NCBI RefSeq assembly: GCF_019802345.1
Contig: NZ_JAINDZ010000010.1
Coordinates: 1 to 64,000, forward strand
Direction of reading: 5' to 3'
Length of the DNA stretch: 64,000 nucleotides
From: Methylosinus sp. Sm6
GTDB lineage: Bacteria > Pseudomonadota > Alphaproteobacteria > Rhizobiales > Beijerinckiaceae
Of the stretch, positions 43,028 through 53,702 are shown piece by piece. Positions within the stretch are counted from its first letter, which is position 1, and the number at the start of each line of letters is the position of its first letter. Position numbers and translations under genes: made by a program. A model generated the notes under the pieces. The model did no database searches, was not told the DNA's origin, and was given only the letters and a program-made list of their open reading frames with translations.

Positions 43028-43762
43028 TCAGGTCCGCGTCTCCTCCGCGCCGCCGCGAAACCTCCGCCAGCCGGCGGCGCGCAGACGGCAGGCGGGGCAT
43101 TCGCCGCAGCCATAACCCCAGTCGAAGCGCTTGCCGCGCTCGCCCAGATAGCAGGTGTGGCTCTCCTCGACGATGAGCGAGACCAGCGGCTCGCCGCCCA
43201 ATTCGGCGGCGAGCCGCCAGGTCGCCGCCTTGTCGATCCACATCAGCGGCGTATGGATGGCGAGCGTCCGGTCCATGCCGAGCGAGAGCGCGGTTTCGAC
43301 GGCCCGGATCGTGTCGTTGCGGCAATCGGGATAGCCGGAATAATCCGTCTCGCACATGCCGCCCACGAGATCGCCGATCCCGCGGCGATAGGCGAGGGCG
43401 GCCGCGAAGGTGAGGAAGAGAATATTGCGGCCGGGAACAAAGGTGTTGGGCAGGCCCGAGGAGTCGAAGGCGATGGCGGCGTCGCGCGTGAGCGCGGTCT
43501 CGGAGATGGCCCCGAGCGCCTCGATCGAGACCGTGTGATCCTCGCCGAGCCGCTCCGCCCACAGCGGCGACAGCCGCGCCAGTCCGGCGCGCAACGCCTC
43601 GCGCTGCCCGAGCTCGATGCGATGGCGCTGGCCGTAATCGAAGCCGATGGTCTCGACGCGGGAAAAGCGCGCCAGCGCCCAGGCGAGGCAAGTGGCCGAA
43701 TCCTGTCCGCCGGAGAACAGGACGAGGGCTGCGGCGGGCGCGGGTGGGTCGGCGATGGTCAT
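43028..43762 (-). CDS. queC: 7-cyano-7-deazaguanine synthase
   Basis: 244 residues from [22 protein letters not shown]; the frame is open much further upstream, but only as antisense of kdpD. The PP-loop is [15 protein letters not shown]. Conserved blocks are [52 protein letters not shown] and the zinc site [26 protein letters not shown]. It makes preQ0 from carboxydeazaguanine, ammonia and ATP in queuosine synthesis. No other que gene is in the window. Confidence 0.96.
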   Translation of the reverse strand: MTIADPPAPAAALVLFSGGQDSATCLAWALARFSRVETIGFDYGQRHRIELGQREALRAGLARLSPLWAERLGEDHTVSIEALGAISETALTRDAAIAFDSSGLPNTFVPGRNILFLTFAAALAYRRGIGDLVGGMCETDYSGYPDCRNDTIRAVETALSLGMDRTLAIHTPLMWIDKAATWRLAAELGGEPLVSLIVEESHTCYLGERGKRFDWGYGCGECPACRLRAAGWRRFRGGAEETRT

Positions 43763-43939
43763 GACATCCTCGTCTCTCTGCGGCCCTCGATGGGCGGCGA
43801 GCCGGCGTCCGGCCGCCTTCGTCTCGTCCCTCGTCCTCGCGCAATCGTGGCGCTTCATGCAATATGGTTTCGCTCGCAGGCGGCGCCCAGATAGAGCAGG
43901 CCGGGCGGCGGCGCGAAGCAAGGAGCGAGGGCTCGACGC

Positions 43940-46624
43940 ATGGCGGAAATGGAGCGGCGCCCGGACCCCGACGCGCTGCTGGCTCTGGCGGAACAGGAAA
44001 AGCGCGGCAAGCTGCGCGTGTTCCTCGGCGCCGCGCCCGGCGTCGGCAAGACTTATGCGATGCTGGCGCGCGCGCAGGCGGCCAAGGCCGACGGCTGCGA
44101 CATCGTCGTCGGACTCGCCGAGACGCATGGCCGCACGGAGACGCAGGCGCTGCTCGACGGGCTCGAGCGCCTGCCGCGGCGCAGCGTCGACTATCATGGC
44201 CGCAAGCTCGAGGAGTTCGACGTGGATGCGGCGCTCGCCCGCAAGCCGCAGATCATCCTCGTCGACGAGCTCGCCCACACCAATGCGCCGGACTGCCGCC
44301 ATCCCAAGCGTTGGCAGGACGTCGAGGAGCTGCTCGACGCAGACATCGACGTCTGGACGACGCTCAACATCCAGCATCTCGAAGGTCTCGCCGACGTCGT
44401 CTCGCGCGTCACCGGCGTCGCGGTGCGCGAGACCGTGCCCGATCTCGTGCTGCAGAACGCCGACGACGTCATCCTCGTCGACATCACGCCGGACGAGCTG
44501 CTGCAGCGGCTCGGAGAGGGCAAGGTCTATGTTCCGCAGATGGCGGAGCGCGCGATCCGCAATTTCTTCACGCCGCGCAATCTGACCGCCCTGCGCGAAT
44601 TGGCGCTGCGCCGCACGGCCGACCGCGTCGACGACCAGATGGTCGATTTTCTGCGCCAGAGCGCGATCGAGGGCCCCTGGGCCACATCCGAGCGCCTGCT
44701 CGTCTGCGTCGGCGCCGATCGTCTTTCCGAGCGCGTCGTGCGCGCCGGCGCGCGCGCGGCGACCGCGCTCAATGCGTCCTGGCTGGCGCTGCATGTGGAG
44801 CGCGCCGGCGAAGAGGAGGAGGACCCGCGCAAAGGGCGCCGCGTCGACGAGGCGCTGCGGCTCGCGGAGCGTCTCGGCGGCGAGGCGCGCCGCGTCTCGG
44901 GCTATGATATCGCCGCGGAGACGCTGCGCGTCGCGCGGCGCGAGAACATCACGCAAATCATCGTCGGCCGCTCGCGCGCCGGGCTTGTCGCACGCTTCCT
45001 GCGCAAATCGCTGACCGAGGAGCTGGTGCGGCGGTCCACCGACATCGCCGTGCAGATCATCACCGACGGCGCCGCCGCGCCCCCCGAGCCGCCGCGGCGC
45101 GGCGCGCGTCCGCATGCGCGGCTCTGGCTGGGCGTCGGAGCGGCGCTTCTCTCCTCCGCGATCGCGGCGGGCGTCGCCGCGCTGGCGGAACGATGGCTGG
45201 CGCTGCCCGATCCGTCGCTGATCTTTCTCGCCTCCGTGGTCTCCTGCGCGCTCGGCTTCGGCATCGCCTCGGCGACGGCGGCGTCGATCTTTTCCTTTCT
45301 GGCCCTCGACCTCTTCTTCATCGAGCCGCGCTTCGATATTTCGATCAGCGAGCCGCGCGAATTCCTGTCGCTGCTCGTCTTCCTCTCGATCGCGATGGTG
45401 ACGGGCACGCTCGCCGGACGGGCGCGGGCGCGCTCCGAGGCGATGCGCACGCGCGCCGAGGCGGCGCAATCGCTGTTCGATCTCTCGCGCAAGCTGGCGA
45501 GCGCCGCCAATCTCGACGACGTGCTATGGGCCGCGGCCAATCATGCGCAACGGGCGCTCGAGGCGAAATGCGTCGTGCTGCTCGTGCCCGACGACGCCGA
45601 TCTGCGCGTCGCCGCCGCTTGGCCGCCGGTGGACGAGCTCGATGCGGGCGAGGCGGGCGCGGCGCGCTGGGCGCGCGACAAGGCCGAGCCGGCCGGATGG
45701 CGCACCGACACTCTGCCCAAGGTGCGCTTTCAGTTCCATCCGCTGACGACGACGCGCGGAGTCGTCGCCGTCGCGGGCGTCGAGCCGCGCGATCCGGACG
45801 CGCCGCTTTCCGCAGAGACCGAGCGCATGCTGACCGCCATTCTCGAGCAGACGGCGGTGGCCGTCGACCGCTCGCTGCTCGTCGGCGAATCGGTGCGCGC
45901 CGCGGCGCTCGAGGAGAATGAGCGGCTGCGCATGACGCTGCTGTCCTCGCTCTCGCATGATCTGCGCACGCCGCTCGCCGCGATCACCGGGGCCGTCACC
46001 GGCCTGCGGCAGCTCGGCGACAAGATGACCCAGCCGCAGCGCGCCGATCTTCTGGCCTCGATCGAGGAGGAGGCGGGACGGCTCTCGCGCTTCGTCGCCA
46101 ATCTGCTCGACATGTCGCGCATCGAGTCCGGCGCGGTCGCGCCGCGCCGCGAGCTCGTCGATATCGGCGATGTCGTGCGCAGCGCCGTGGCGCGGGCTCG
46201 CAAGGAGCTTCCCGACCTCACAGTGTCGGCGAGCCTCGCGCGCGATCTTCCGCCGCTTCGCGGCGACGCCCATCTCTTGGGCCAGATTCTGTTCAATCTG
46301 CTCGACAATGCGCATAAATACGGCGGCGGCTCGGCGGCGATCTATGCGCGGCGCGAGGGCGGCGAGGTGGCGCTCTCGGTGACCGACGAGGGACCAGGCG
46401 TGAAGGCGCAGGATTTAGAGCGCATTTTCGAGAAATTCTATCGCGGCGGCCGCGTCGACGGCCGCAAGGCGGGCACGGGCCTCGGCCTCTCGATCTGTCG
46501 CGGCCTGGTCGAGGCGATGGGCGGCACCATCGTCGCGCAGAGCCCGGCGGCGCGCCGGCGCGGCACGCGCATGCTGATGCGCTTTCCCGCCGTCGAGCCG
46601 CAGCGTCGCGGCGCGGCGGCGTGA
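43940..46624 (+). CDS. kdpD: KdpD osmosensitive K+ channel histidine kinase
   Basis: 894 residues, full length. The N-terminal KdpD domain has Walker [15 protein letters not shown] (residues 29-42), Walker [29 protein letters not shown] and the signature [19 protein letters not shown] Usp-like domain (about 235-385), four closely spaced membrane helices (about 395-495), a GAF-like region and the kinase core follow. Phospho-acceptor His is in [19 protein letters not shown], the N box in [14 protein letters not shown] and the G boxes in [12 protein letters not shown] and [12 protein letters not shown]. KdpD normally works with KdpE to control kdpFABC, but neither kdpE nor the transporter genes lie in this window. 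The 3' end abuts a truncated small gene on the other strand. Confidence 0.95.
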   Translation: MAEMERRPDPDALLALAEQEKRGKLRVFLGAAPGVGKTYAMLARAQAAKADGCDIVVGLAETHGRTETQALLDGLERLPRRSVDYHGRKLEEFDVDAALARKPQIILVDELAHTNAPDCRHPKRWQDVEELLDADIDVWTTLNIQHLEGLADVVSRVTGVAVRETVPDLVLQNADDVILVDITPDELLQRLGEGKVYVPQMAERAIRNFFTPRNLTALRELALRRTADRVDDQMVDFLRQSAIEGPWATSERLLVCVGADRLSERVVRAGARAATALNASWLALHVERAGEEEEDPRKGRRVDEALRLAERLGGEARRVSGYDIAAETLRVARRENITQIIVGRSRAGLVARFLRKSLTEELVRRSTDIAVQIITDGAAAPPEPPRRGARPHARLWLGVGAALLSSAIAAGVAALAERWLALPDPSLIFLASVVSCALGFGIASATAASIFSFLALDLFFIEPRFDISISEPREFLSLLVFLSIAMVTGTLAGRARARSEAMRTRAEAAQSLFDLSRKLASAANLDDVLWAAANHAQRALEAKCVVLLVPDDADLRVAAAWPPVDELDAGEAGAARWARDKAEPAGWRTDTLPKVRFQFHPLTTTRGVVAVAGVEPRDPDAPLSAETERMLTAILEQTAVAVDRSLLVGESVRAAALEENERLRMTLLSSLSHDLRTPLAAITGAVTGLRQLGDKMTQPQRADLLASIEEEAGRLSRFVANLLDMSRIESGAVAPRRELVDIGDVVRSAVARARKELPDLTVSASLARDLPPLRGDAHLLGQILFNLLDNAHKYGGGSAAIYARREGGEVALSVTDEGPGVKAQDLERIFEKFYRGGRVDGRKAGTGLGLSICRGLVEAMGGTIVAQSPAARRRGTRMLMRFPAVEPQRRGAAA

Positions 46625-46733
46625 GCAATGTGTGAATGTCGAGCTGCTCCAGCCGCTCGACCACCTCGGGGCCGACGCCATCGACGGCAAGCAGCAGAGC
46701 GCGCGCGGCGGCGTCGAACATTTTCTCGTTCAT
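46625..46733 (-). pseudogene. Truncated small helix-hairpin-helix-like gene
   Basis: From ATG 46733 the minus strand encodes MNEKMFDAAARALLLAVDGV and GPEVVERLEQLDIHTL, the start of a helix-hairpin-helix-like protein (DGVGPEVVERLEQLDIHTL). After about 36 residues the frame runs into the antisense of the kdpD 3' end and loses any sensible character. The start lies 10 bases after the sixA stop, as expected for an operon partner. The rest of the gene appears to have been replaced when the kdpD end was joined here. It could alternatively be a genuinely short peptide. Confidence 0.45.
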
Positions 46734-46743
46734 TACGGGCGTC

Positions 46744-47292
46744 TCAATCCGGCTCGTCGCCTCCTTCGCGCAAATCCGCGGGCGTGACGAAGCGCTCGAG
46801 CCGCGCGCCGCCGGCGCCCACCTCCGCCCAGTCCTCGGCGGAAAAATCCAGGACCGCGAAGGCCGCCGTCGGATATTTGGCGCGAAGGCGCGACAAATCG
46901 TCCGGCGCGCCATCGGCGGCGAGCGCGCAGGCGAGGTCGGCGAAGCCCGGATTATGGCCGATGGCGAGCAACGTCGACGCTCCCGCGGGCGTCTCCCGCA
47001 GCACGTCGAGCAGGCGGTCGGGATCGGCGAGATAGATGGCGTCGTCGAGCCGATGCTCGACCTCGCGCGGAAACGCCTCGAGGGCGAGGTCCAGCGTGCG
47101 CTTGGCGCGGCGGGCGACCGAGGAGACGGCGAGGTCGGGCACGAGCCCCTCGTCGGCGAGGTAGCGGCCGACGCGGCGCGCATCCTCCTCTCCGCGCTTG
47201 GTCAGCGGCCGTTGGCGGTCGCCGCCCGCCGAATGGGCGTCGGCCTTGGCGTGGCGCAGGAGAATGAGGCGTCGCATCTTCAAATCGTCCAT
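46744..47292 (-). CDS. sixA: SixA-type phosphohistidine phosphatase
   Basis: 182 residues (start 47292, or MRRLILLRH at 47277). The histidine-phosphatase signature is LILLRHAKAD, with Arg and His of the RHG/RHA motif; PLTKRGEEDARRVGRYL and VSSVARRAKRTLDLAL follow. The second catalytic His is in LLAIGHNPGFADLA. There is no RHGE of the mutase type, and the short RHAK form with no inserted lid domain is typical of SixA. SixA removes phosphate from HPt or PTS phosphohistidines; the partner is not evident here. Confidence 0.87.
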   Translation of the reverse strand: MDDLKMRRLILLRHAKADAHSAGGDRQRPLTKRGEEDARRVGRYLADEGLVPDLAVSSVARRAKRTLDLALEAFPREVEHRLDDAIYLADPDRLLDVLRETPAGASTLLAIGHNPGFADLACALAADGAPDDLSRLRAKYPTAAFAVLDFSAEDWAEVGAGGARLERFVTPADLREGGDEPD

Positions 47293-47616
47293 CTCGCGGG
47301 AGTTTCGCTCGCAGGAGTTCCGCCGGCCGGCGGAGGCCGTCGCCGCAGAGCTCCGATCGATCGCTCCAAGGCCTCGATCATAGCCAAATTCTCACGTCTC
47401 GGCGCGCCCATATCCGCGCCAAAAGCGGAGGCAGGAGCGCCGGCACGGGGCGCAGAAGGCGCCGAGGGCGTTCTGCAGGTTTTCGAAGCGTCGCGGTTGC
47501 GCTATAGGACCTCGGCCGATTTCGAGAGCGAAGCCGATGGGCCGCTCGGCGATCTCGACCGCGACGCGGCGGGGCCGTGACATGAACGAGAAGCAGGAAC
47601 CAGAGGGAACGCACGC
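47293..47616. other. 324-base gap between divergent sixA and a small gene
   Basis: Frames are open through much of it, but none has a recognisable start, signal or domain. It should contain the promoters of the divergent genes; I see no convincing -35/-10 pair or operator. Confidence 0.35.
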
Positions 47617-47922
47617 ATGATCCGCGAATTCCGATATCGTGGCGAAACTTTCAGAGTCAACGCGCACGGCATCGCCGGCCATGAGGAGGTGTTCATCATG
47701 CACCTCGTCGATGGCGAGGAAGAGGGCGAAATCTCCATCGATCGCATGACGGAAGAGAACGACACCAGCGCGCCGATCTCCGCGATCTGCGAGATGCTGT
47801 GCGACAAGCTCATCGTCGAGAACAGCATCGACGTCGCCGATCCGGACGGCGCGTTCGAATGGGTCGAGGCCGAGACCCTGCGCAGCGTGCTGCCGACCCG
47901 CAGCGACTCGGCGGCGCATTGA
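47617..47922 (+). CDS. Small hypothetical protein
   Basis: 101 residues: [20 protein letters not shown] then [71 protein letters not shown]. The sequence is acidic with a regular beta-then-helix pattern and behaves like a real cytosolic protein rather than a chance frame. GAGGGA lies about 9 bases before the ATG. No family is recognised. Confidence 0.65.
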   Translation: MIREFRYRGETFRVNAHGIAGHEEVFIMHLVDGEEEGEISIDRMTEENDTSAPISAICEMLCDKLIVENSIDVADPDGAFEWVEAETLRSVLPTRSDSAAH

Positions 47923-48001
47923 TCCTGCCGAGGCTTCGGCGTCGCCCACGCCGAAGCCGCCCGCGGCGGCTCGCACCATCCCGATTCGATCTGTCCTCGA
48001 G

Positions 48002-48064
48002 GAGCGAGCCGGAAGGCTCGCGGTCCAGAGGACGGGTTTGGACCGCGAGCCTTCAGGCTCGCTC
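48002..48064. repeat. Family E long inverted repeat
   Basis: GAGCGAGCCGGAAGGCTCGC plus GGTCCA (48002-48027) pairs with TGGACCGCGAGCCTTCAGGC plus TCGCTC (48039-48064): 25 of 26 positions match around an 11-base loop. Each arm also contains the smaller palindrome seen at 50562-50583. A family A fragment follows at about 48070-48102. It lies in the 406-base gap before glyA. Confidence 0.8.
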
Positions 48065-48260
48065 TGCGAGATCGGCGGCTCCTTCAGGACGAGGGTTGGG
48101 GATTTTGTCCTTCGCCCCATCGCCCAGGCGGCGCGAAGACCGCTCTTTTCACCCCGGGCTCGGCGTGATAAGCGGCAGGCTTCACATCTCGTCTTGTCCC
48201 GCATGGGTCGGGCGCGCGACTTGTCGCCCCCGAATCGCCATGCCGAAAGCGACTGTTCGG

Positions 48261-48285
48261 TTCTCCCGCCGGGGACGCGGGAGAA
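48261..48285 (+). promoter_or_regulatory. Hairpin in the glyA leader
   Basis: TTCTCCCGC and GCGGGAGAA form a perfect 9-bp stem, 44 bases before the glyA start codon. It may be part of an mRNA leader or a repeat fragment; it does not match a glycine, folate or SAM riboswitch I know. Confidence 0.3.
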
Positions 48286-48328
48286 TCCTGCGCCAAGCCC
48301 TGCGATTTGCTCGCCACCAGAGGTAACC

Positions 48329-49603
<1,275 letters not shown>

Positions 49604-49613
49604 TCGGCACAGA

Positions 49614-49647
49614 GCGCCCCTTCCTCTTGGTTATAAGGAAGGGGCGC
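49614..49647 (+). terminator. glyA terminator hairpin
   Basis: GCGCCCCTTCCT and AGGAAGGGGCGC form a perfect 12-bp stem with a 10-base loop, starting 10 bases after the stop. The T-run is poor (GTATGTT). It marks the boundary between glyA and the AT-rich insert. Confidence 0.7.
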
Positions 49648-49698
49648 GTATGTTAAGAGCGCATCCATTCAATGCTAGGCTGGCATCGGAGTCATCAC

Positions 49699-50529
49699 GT
49701 GCCCTCGTTTTCAGAACGGCACGGCTTCAAAAAGCCGAAACAAATACAGATAACCAGTCTCGATGCGGAGACACGACACAGCCTGTGGAATGTGTGCGCA
49801 CAATTTATATTTATCAACAGATACACATTCTTAAACGATGACACGAGATTGCAGAGATTTGCTCGTGATTTGTACGCAGGCTTTTACAAACTGCCTATAA
49901 ATGATATTCCAAGCACAACGAGCACCTATATCGCTAATGAGTTAAAATTTTTTCAGAACGCAGAGTGGTTTGATGTGTTCGACATGATAGAGTTCATTTG
50001 CTGCCAACTCGAAGAAGAATACAAAGCAGATTTTATTAACGTTGTGAATTTTGTTCTTGAGCGCGAAAAATCCGCCTTCCGATTTGTTGGCGGTGCCCTT
50101 GCTCCATTATCGAGCGAAACTGACGTTGATGAAATAGAGCTTGCAATCAATCAAAATGACAAATTCAAACCAGTTAGCGCGCATATTGCGGCCGCCTTAT
50201 CTCTTTTTGCTACCAAACCAACTGCTGATTATCGAAACTCCATCAAAGAATCTATTTCTGCGGTCGAATCTGCCGCAAGGTTAATTACTCAGTCGCCGAC
50301 TGCGACGCTCGGAGATGCGATAAAGAAGATCGACGCCAAACACTCTTTGCACAACGCTTTCAAGGACGGAATCTTGAAAATATATGGCTACACCAATGAC
50401 AAGGGCGGCATTCGGCATAGCCTTACAGAAGAAACGAATGTGGATGAAGCCGATGCGCGATTCATGCTGGTTTTTTGCAGCGCCTTCGCAAATTATTTGA
50501 TTAGTCGATTTGACGAGGTCGTCGACTAG
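49699..50529 (+). CDS. AbiJ-like protein (AbiJ N-terminal domain 4 plus HEPN-like C-terminus)
   Basis: 276 residues from GTG 49699, which has GGAG 7 bases upstream; ATG 49672 is less likely because the family begins at the FSERHG motif. The N-terminus PSFSERHGFKKPKQIQITSLDAETRHSLWN is the AbiJ_NTD4 pattern. The C-terminal half (KPTADYRNSIKESISAVESAARLI, AFKDGILKIYGYTNDKGGIRHSL and DEADARFMLVFCSAFANYLI) looks like a HEPN fold, although a clear Rx4-6H dyad is not obvious. AbiJ proteins abort phage infection in lactococci. The gene is strikingly AT-rich with different codon use from its neighbours, indicating recent transfer. Defence is the leading hypothesis, not proven. Confidence 0.78.
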   Translation: MPSFSERHGFKKPKQIQITSLDAETRHSLWNVCAQFIFINRYTFLNDDTRLQRFARDLYAGFYKLPINDIPSTTSTYIANELKFFQNAEWFDVFDMIEFICCQLEEEYKADFINVVNFVLEREKSAFRFVGGALAPLSSETDVDEIELAINQNDKFKPVSAHIAAALSLFATKPTADYRNSIKESISAVESAARLITQSPTATLGDAIKKIDAKHSLHNAFKDGILKIYGYTNDKGGIRHSLTEETNVDEADARFMLVFCSAFANYLISRFDEVVD

Positions 50530-50561
50530 TGGCCCGCGTCATCGAAATTCATGGGCCTCGA

Positions 50562-50583
50562 GAGCGAGCCTGAAGGCTCGCTC
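50562..50583. repeat. Family E short palindrome
   Basis: GAGCGAGCC, loop TGAA, GGCTCGCTC. It is the core of the longer inverted repeat at 48002-48064. It sits just after the AT-rich gene and could mark the right end of the insert. Confidence 0.7.
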
Positions 50584-50618
50584 TTAACGCCCTACCGTTA
50601 TCGCGAGCGTGCTTGCGT

Positions 50619-51071
50619 TTACCGCGCAGCTTCGCCCCCGCCGCCATCAGACCCAAAACGGCCGCCCGGCCCTATCGCCTCCATCAGCCATTCTGCGGGA
50701 ATGTCGTAAATCTTCGCGAGCGCGCGCACGGTGGCGACGGCGGTGCGGTGGCGGCCGTTCTCTATGTCGCTGAGCGTGCCCTGCGCCATGCCGAGTTTGG
50801 CCGCCACATCCTGCTGGGTCAGCGCGCGCCATTTGCGGATTGCAGTCGCGAGGCGCTCGCCGCGCAACAGAAATGCCGAAACTTCCGCCGGCAGCAGTCC
50901 GTTCGGGTCGTTCGCGAGCGCGGCCTTGCAGGCGTCATACATGGCCGCGTCGGCGGTCTCTTCCTCCGACTCGGAAGCGGCTGCGACGAGCGCTTCGTAG
51001 TCCGCGCGCGGCAGAATCGCCAGCTCCTCGCCGTTCGGCGTCGTGATGAATTGCGCTTTCAGCGTTTTCAT
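50619..51071 (-). CDS. XRE-family helix-turn-helix regulator with N-terminal extension
   Basis: 150 residues from MKTLKAQFITTPNGEELAIL. The N-terminal 60 residues (PNGEELAILPRADYEALVAAASESEEETADAAMYDACKAAL) resemble the operator-proximal part of some antitoxins. The HTH is at about 85-140: LATAIRKWRALTQQDVAAKLGMAQGTLSDIENGRHRTAVATVRALAKIYDIPAEWLM. The promoter region carries two 13-bp palindromes starting 13 bases upstream of the start codon, strongly suggesting autorepression. No toxin-like partner is adjacent on this strand (the next sequence is a repeat and the AbiJ-like gene end), so it may be a solitary regulator or an orphan antitoxin. Confidence 0.88.
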   Translation of the reverse strand: MKTLKAQFITTPNGEELAILPRADYEALVAAASESEEETADAAMYDACKAALANDPNGLLPAEVSAFLLRGERLATAIRKWRALTQQDVAAKLGMAQGTLSDIENGRHRTAVATVRALAKIYDIPAEWLMEAIGPGGRFGSDGGGGEAAR

Positions 51072-51083
51072 GCACCGACTATG

Positions 51084-51119
51084 CCGATAATATCGGGAAA
51101 GGCCAACCGATATTATCGG
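51084..51119 (-). promoter_or_regulatory. Tandem palindromic operator for the HTH regulator
   Basis: CCGATAATATCGG (51084-51096) and CCGATATTATCGG (51107-51119) are each palindromic (CCGAT, 3 bases, ATCGG) and are exact reverse complements of each other, with centres 23 bases apart (about two helical turns). They lie just upstream of the regulator's start codon in an AT-rich stretch that should hold its promoter. Confidence 0.8.
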
Positions 51120-51237
51120 AGATGAGAGAGCGGCGGAAGCGCGCGGGCATCGGCGCAAACTGAAAAAGCAACCCTCGACCTTGCGGCGACCGCGAGGAAC
51201 GGGCTAAGCAGGCGGCTCGTCTTACAAAGAGCGGCCA

Positions 51238-51741
51238 ATGCGCTGTCCCTATTGCGGCTCGCCCGACACGCAGGTGAAAGACTCCCGGCCGGCCGAGGAT
51301 TCCTCCTCGATCCGGCGTCGGCGCGTCTGTCCGGGCTGCGGCGGCCGCTTCACCACTTTCGAGCGCGTGCAGCTGCGCGAATTGGTGGTGATCAAGAAAT
51401 CGGGACGGCGCGAGCCGTTCGAGCGCGACAAGCTGATGCGCTCGCTGGAGATCGCGCTGCGCAAGCGCCCGATCGATCCGGAGCGCGTCGAGCGCATGGT
51501 CAATGGCGTCGTGCGCCAGCTCGAGAGCTCGGGCGACGCCGAGATCGAGAGCGCGCGCATCGGCGAATTGGTGATCCAGGGCCTGAAGTCGCTCGACGAC
51601 GTCGCCTATGTGCGCTTCGCCTCGGTCTATCGCGACTTCCGCGAGATTGCCGATTTCCACGCGCTGATCGACGAATTATCTCAGGGTGAGAGCGAGCGGG
51701 AGGCGCGGCCGCAGGACGCGGACGCGCCGGTCGGGAGATGA
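51238..51741 (+). CDS. nrdR: Transcriptional repressor NrdR
   Basis: 167 residues. The zinc ribbon is [17 protein letters not shown] and [21 protein letters not shown]. An ATP-cone follows ([31 protein letters not shown]). The C-terminus has [23 protein letters not shown]. It represses ribonucleotide reductase genes when dATP is bound. Its last 4 bases overlap the ribD start (ATGA), so nrdR and ribD are translationally coupled. Confidence 0.97.
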   Translation: MRCPYCGSPDTQVKDSRPAEDSSSIRRRRVCPGCGGRFTTFERVQLRELVVIKKSGRREPFERDKLMRSLEIALRKRPIDPERVERMVNGVVRQLESSGDAEIESARIGELVIQGLKSLDDVAYVRFASVYRDFREIADFHALIDELSQGESEREARPQDADAPVGR

Positions 51742-52868
51742 CCGCGACGACCGGAACCTTCGACGAGACGGACGACGCCTTCATGGCGGCGGCGCTGGCG
51801 CTCGGCCGGCGCAACTTGGGCCGCACGGGCCCCAACCCCGCCGTCGGCGCGCTGATCGTCAAGGACGGCGTGGTGATCGCGCGCGGCTATACGGCCGTGG
51901 GCGGGCGGCCGCACGCCGAGGCGATCGCCGCCGCCGTCGCGGGCGAGGCGGCGCGCGGCGCGACGCTCTACGCCACGCTCGAGCCCTGCTCCCACCACGG
52001 CGCGACGCCGCCCTGCGTCGACACGATCATCGCCGCCGGCATCAGCCGCGTCGTCTCGGCGATCGAGGACCCGGACCCGCGCGTCGCCGGCCGCGGCCAC
52101 GCCCGTCTGCGCGAGGCCGGAATCGAGGTGACCGTGGGCGTGCGCGCGCGCGAGGCGCGCGCCGACCATCTCGGCCACATCCTGCGGGTGACGCAGGGCC
52201 GGCCGATGGTGACGCTGAAGCTCGCGCAGACGGCGGATGGCTACGCCGCCGGGGCCGAGCATGATCCGCGCCTCTTCATCACCGGCGCGCTCGCCGACAC
52301 GGTGACCCATATCGAGCGCGCGCTGCACAGCGCGATCATGATCGGCGCGGGCACGGCCTTCGTCGACGATCCGCTGCTCACCGTGCGCCTGCCCGGGCTC
52401 GACGCCGTCAAGCCGCTGCGCGTCGTGCTCGACGCGCAGCTGCGCCTGTCGCGCCGCTCACGCCTCGCCGCCACGGCGCGCGAGACGCCGACGCTCGTCA
52501 TCGCCGGCGACAGCGTCTCCGACGCCGCCGCCGCGGAATTTTCCGCCGCAACGGCGATCGAGGTCGCCCGCATCCGGCAGGAGGCCTCGGGCCGCCTCGC
52601 GCTGCCGGCGGCGCTGGCCGAGCTCGCGACGCGAGGGGTGACGCGCGTGTTCAGCGAGGGCGGGCCGCGCATTGCCGAGAGCCTCGTGCTCGGCGCGCTC
52701 GCCGACGACGTGGTGCTGCACACCGGGCTGAGGCCGCTCGGCCGGCCGGGCCGCCTCGCCCTCTCGCCCGCGGCGCGCGCGCGGCTCGAGGACGCGAGCG
52801 CCTATCGCCTCGTCGACGAGGCGCAGTTCGGCGCCGACCGCATGACCCGCTACGAGAGGATCGGATAG
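51738..52868 (+). CDS. ribD: Bifunctional riboflavin deaminase/reductase
   Basis: 376 residues. The N-terminal deaminase has the zinc site [35 protein letters not shown]. The C-terminal reductase (from about residue 150) begins [18 protein letters not shown] and contains [23 protein letters not shown] and [17 protein letters not shown]. It carries out the second and third steps of riboflavin synthesis from GTP. ribE follows immediately (start at the base after the stop). Confidence 0.97.
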   Translation: MTATTGTFDETDDAFMAAALALGRRNLGRTGPNPAVGALIVKDGVVIARGYTAVGGRPHAEAIAAAVAGEAARGATLYATLEPCSHHGATPPCVDTIIAAGISRVVSAIEDPDPRVAGRGHARLREAGIEVTVGVRAREARADHLGHILRVTQGRPMVTLKLAQTADGYAAGAEHDPRLFITGALADTVTHIERALHSAIMIGAGTAFVDDPLLTVRLPGLDAVKPLRVVLDAQLRLSRRSRLAATARETPTLVIAGDSVSDAAAAEFSAATAIEVARIRQEASGRLALPAALAELATRGVTRVFSEGGPRIAESLVLGALADDVVLHTGLRPLGRPGRLALSPAARARLEDASAYRLVDEAQFGADRMTRYERIG

Positions 52869-53474
52869 ATGTTCACGGGCCTCGTCACCGACATCGGCGA
52901 AATCGTCTCGGTGGAGCCGCGCGGCGAATTGCGCCGCATCGCCATTGCCTGCCATTACCCGCCGGAGACGATCGCGCTCGGCGCCTCGATCGCCTGCTCC
53001 GGCCCCTGCCTCACCGCCGTAGGCTTTCGCCGCGAGGGCGAACGCATGATCTTCGAGGTCGACGCCGCCGCCGAGACTCTGGCGCGCACCACGGCCGGCG
53101 AATGGGCGGCCGGGCGGCGCATAAATCTCGAGCGCTCGCTGAAGATCGGCGACGAATTGGGCGGCCATATCGTGACCGGCCATGTCGACGGCGTCGCGAC
53201 GATTTTTTCCCGCGACGACTTCGATGGAATGTCGCGCTTCTGGATCGACGCGCCGCATGACTACGCCCGCTTCATCGCCGAGAAGGGATCTGTCGCGCTG
53301 GACGGAACCTCGCTCACCGTCAATGCGGTCGAAGGCGACCGTTTCTCGGTGCTGATCATCCCGCACACGCTCGCCGTGACGACCTGGGGCTTCTATCGCG
53401 CCGGCGACCGGCTGAACCTCGAGGTCGATCTGATGGCGAGATACGCCGCGCGGCTGGCGGAGGCGTCGAAATAG
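52869..53474 (+). CDS. ribE: Riboflavin synthase, alpha chain
   Basis: 201 residues. The start MFTGLVTDIGEIVSVEP and the two similar lumazine-binding halves (ASIACSGPCLTAVGF and GSVALDGTSLTVNAVEGDRFSVLIIPHTL) identify it. LGGHIVTGHVDGVATI is the conserved linker. It dismutates two dimethylribityllumazine molecules to riboflavin. It is the third gene of the nrdR-ribD-ribE run; ribH follows after 373 bases of repeats. No ribBA is in the window. Confidence 0.97.
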   Translation: MFTGLVTDIGEIVSVEPRGELRRIAIACHYPPETIALGASIACSGPCLTAVGFRREGERMIFEVDAAAETLARTTAGEWAAGRRINLERSLKIGDELGGHIVTGHVDGVATIFSRDDFDGMSRFWIDAPHDYARFIAEKGSVALDGTSLTVNAVEGDRFSVLIIPHTLAVTTWGFYRAGDRLNLEVDLMARYAARLAEASK

Positions 53475-53480
53475 GGCGCA

Positions 53481-53610
53481 TCCACCCTCCCCTTCAGGGG
53501 GAGGGTCGGCCGGCGCAGCCGGACGGGGTGGGGTCATCCCCGAGACTCGGAGAGCAACCCCCTCCCGAGCGCCTTCGGCGCAGGGCCTCCCCCCTCGAGG
53601 GGGAGGCGGG
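53481..53610. repeat. Family C palindromic element, paired copies
   Basis: CACCCTCCCCTTCAGGGGGA then GGGTCGGCCGGCGCAGCCGG and ACGGGGTGGGGTCA on the left; an inverted counterpart on the right ends GGCCTCCCCCCTCGAGGGGG. It lies between ribE and ribH. Confidence 0.75.
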
Positions 53611-53702
53611 CGCGGCGCTTGAACAAAGCCGCCGCATAAGACGCATGCGCTCCGCCGAAAAAATGTGTATCGATCGCCACTTCGCTTCAAAGAGCGTCGT
53701 GC

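Noticed and set aside
43763-45469. Upstream extension of queC to an 813-codon frame
   Set aside because: The added part is antisense to kdpD; QueC homology starts at MTIADPP and the PP-loop follows at once.
47923-48328. Glycine or folate riboswitch before glyA
   Set aside because: The leader contains repeats and a simple hairpin only; the conserved riboswitch cores are absent.
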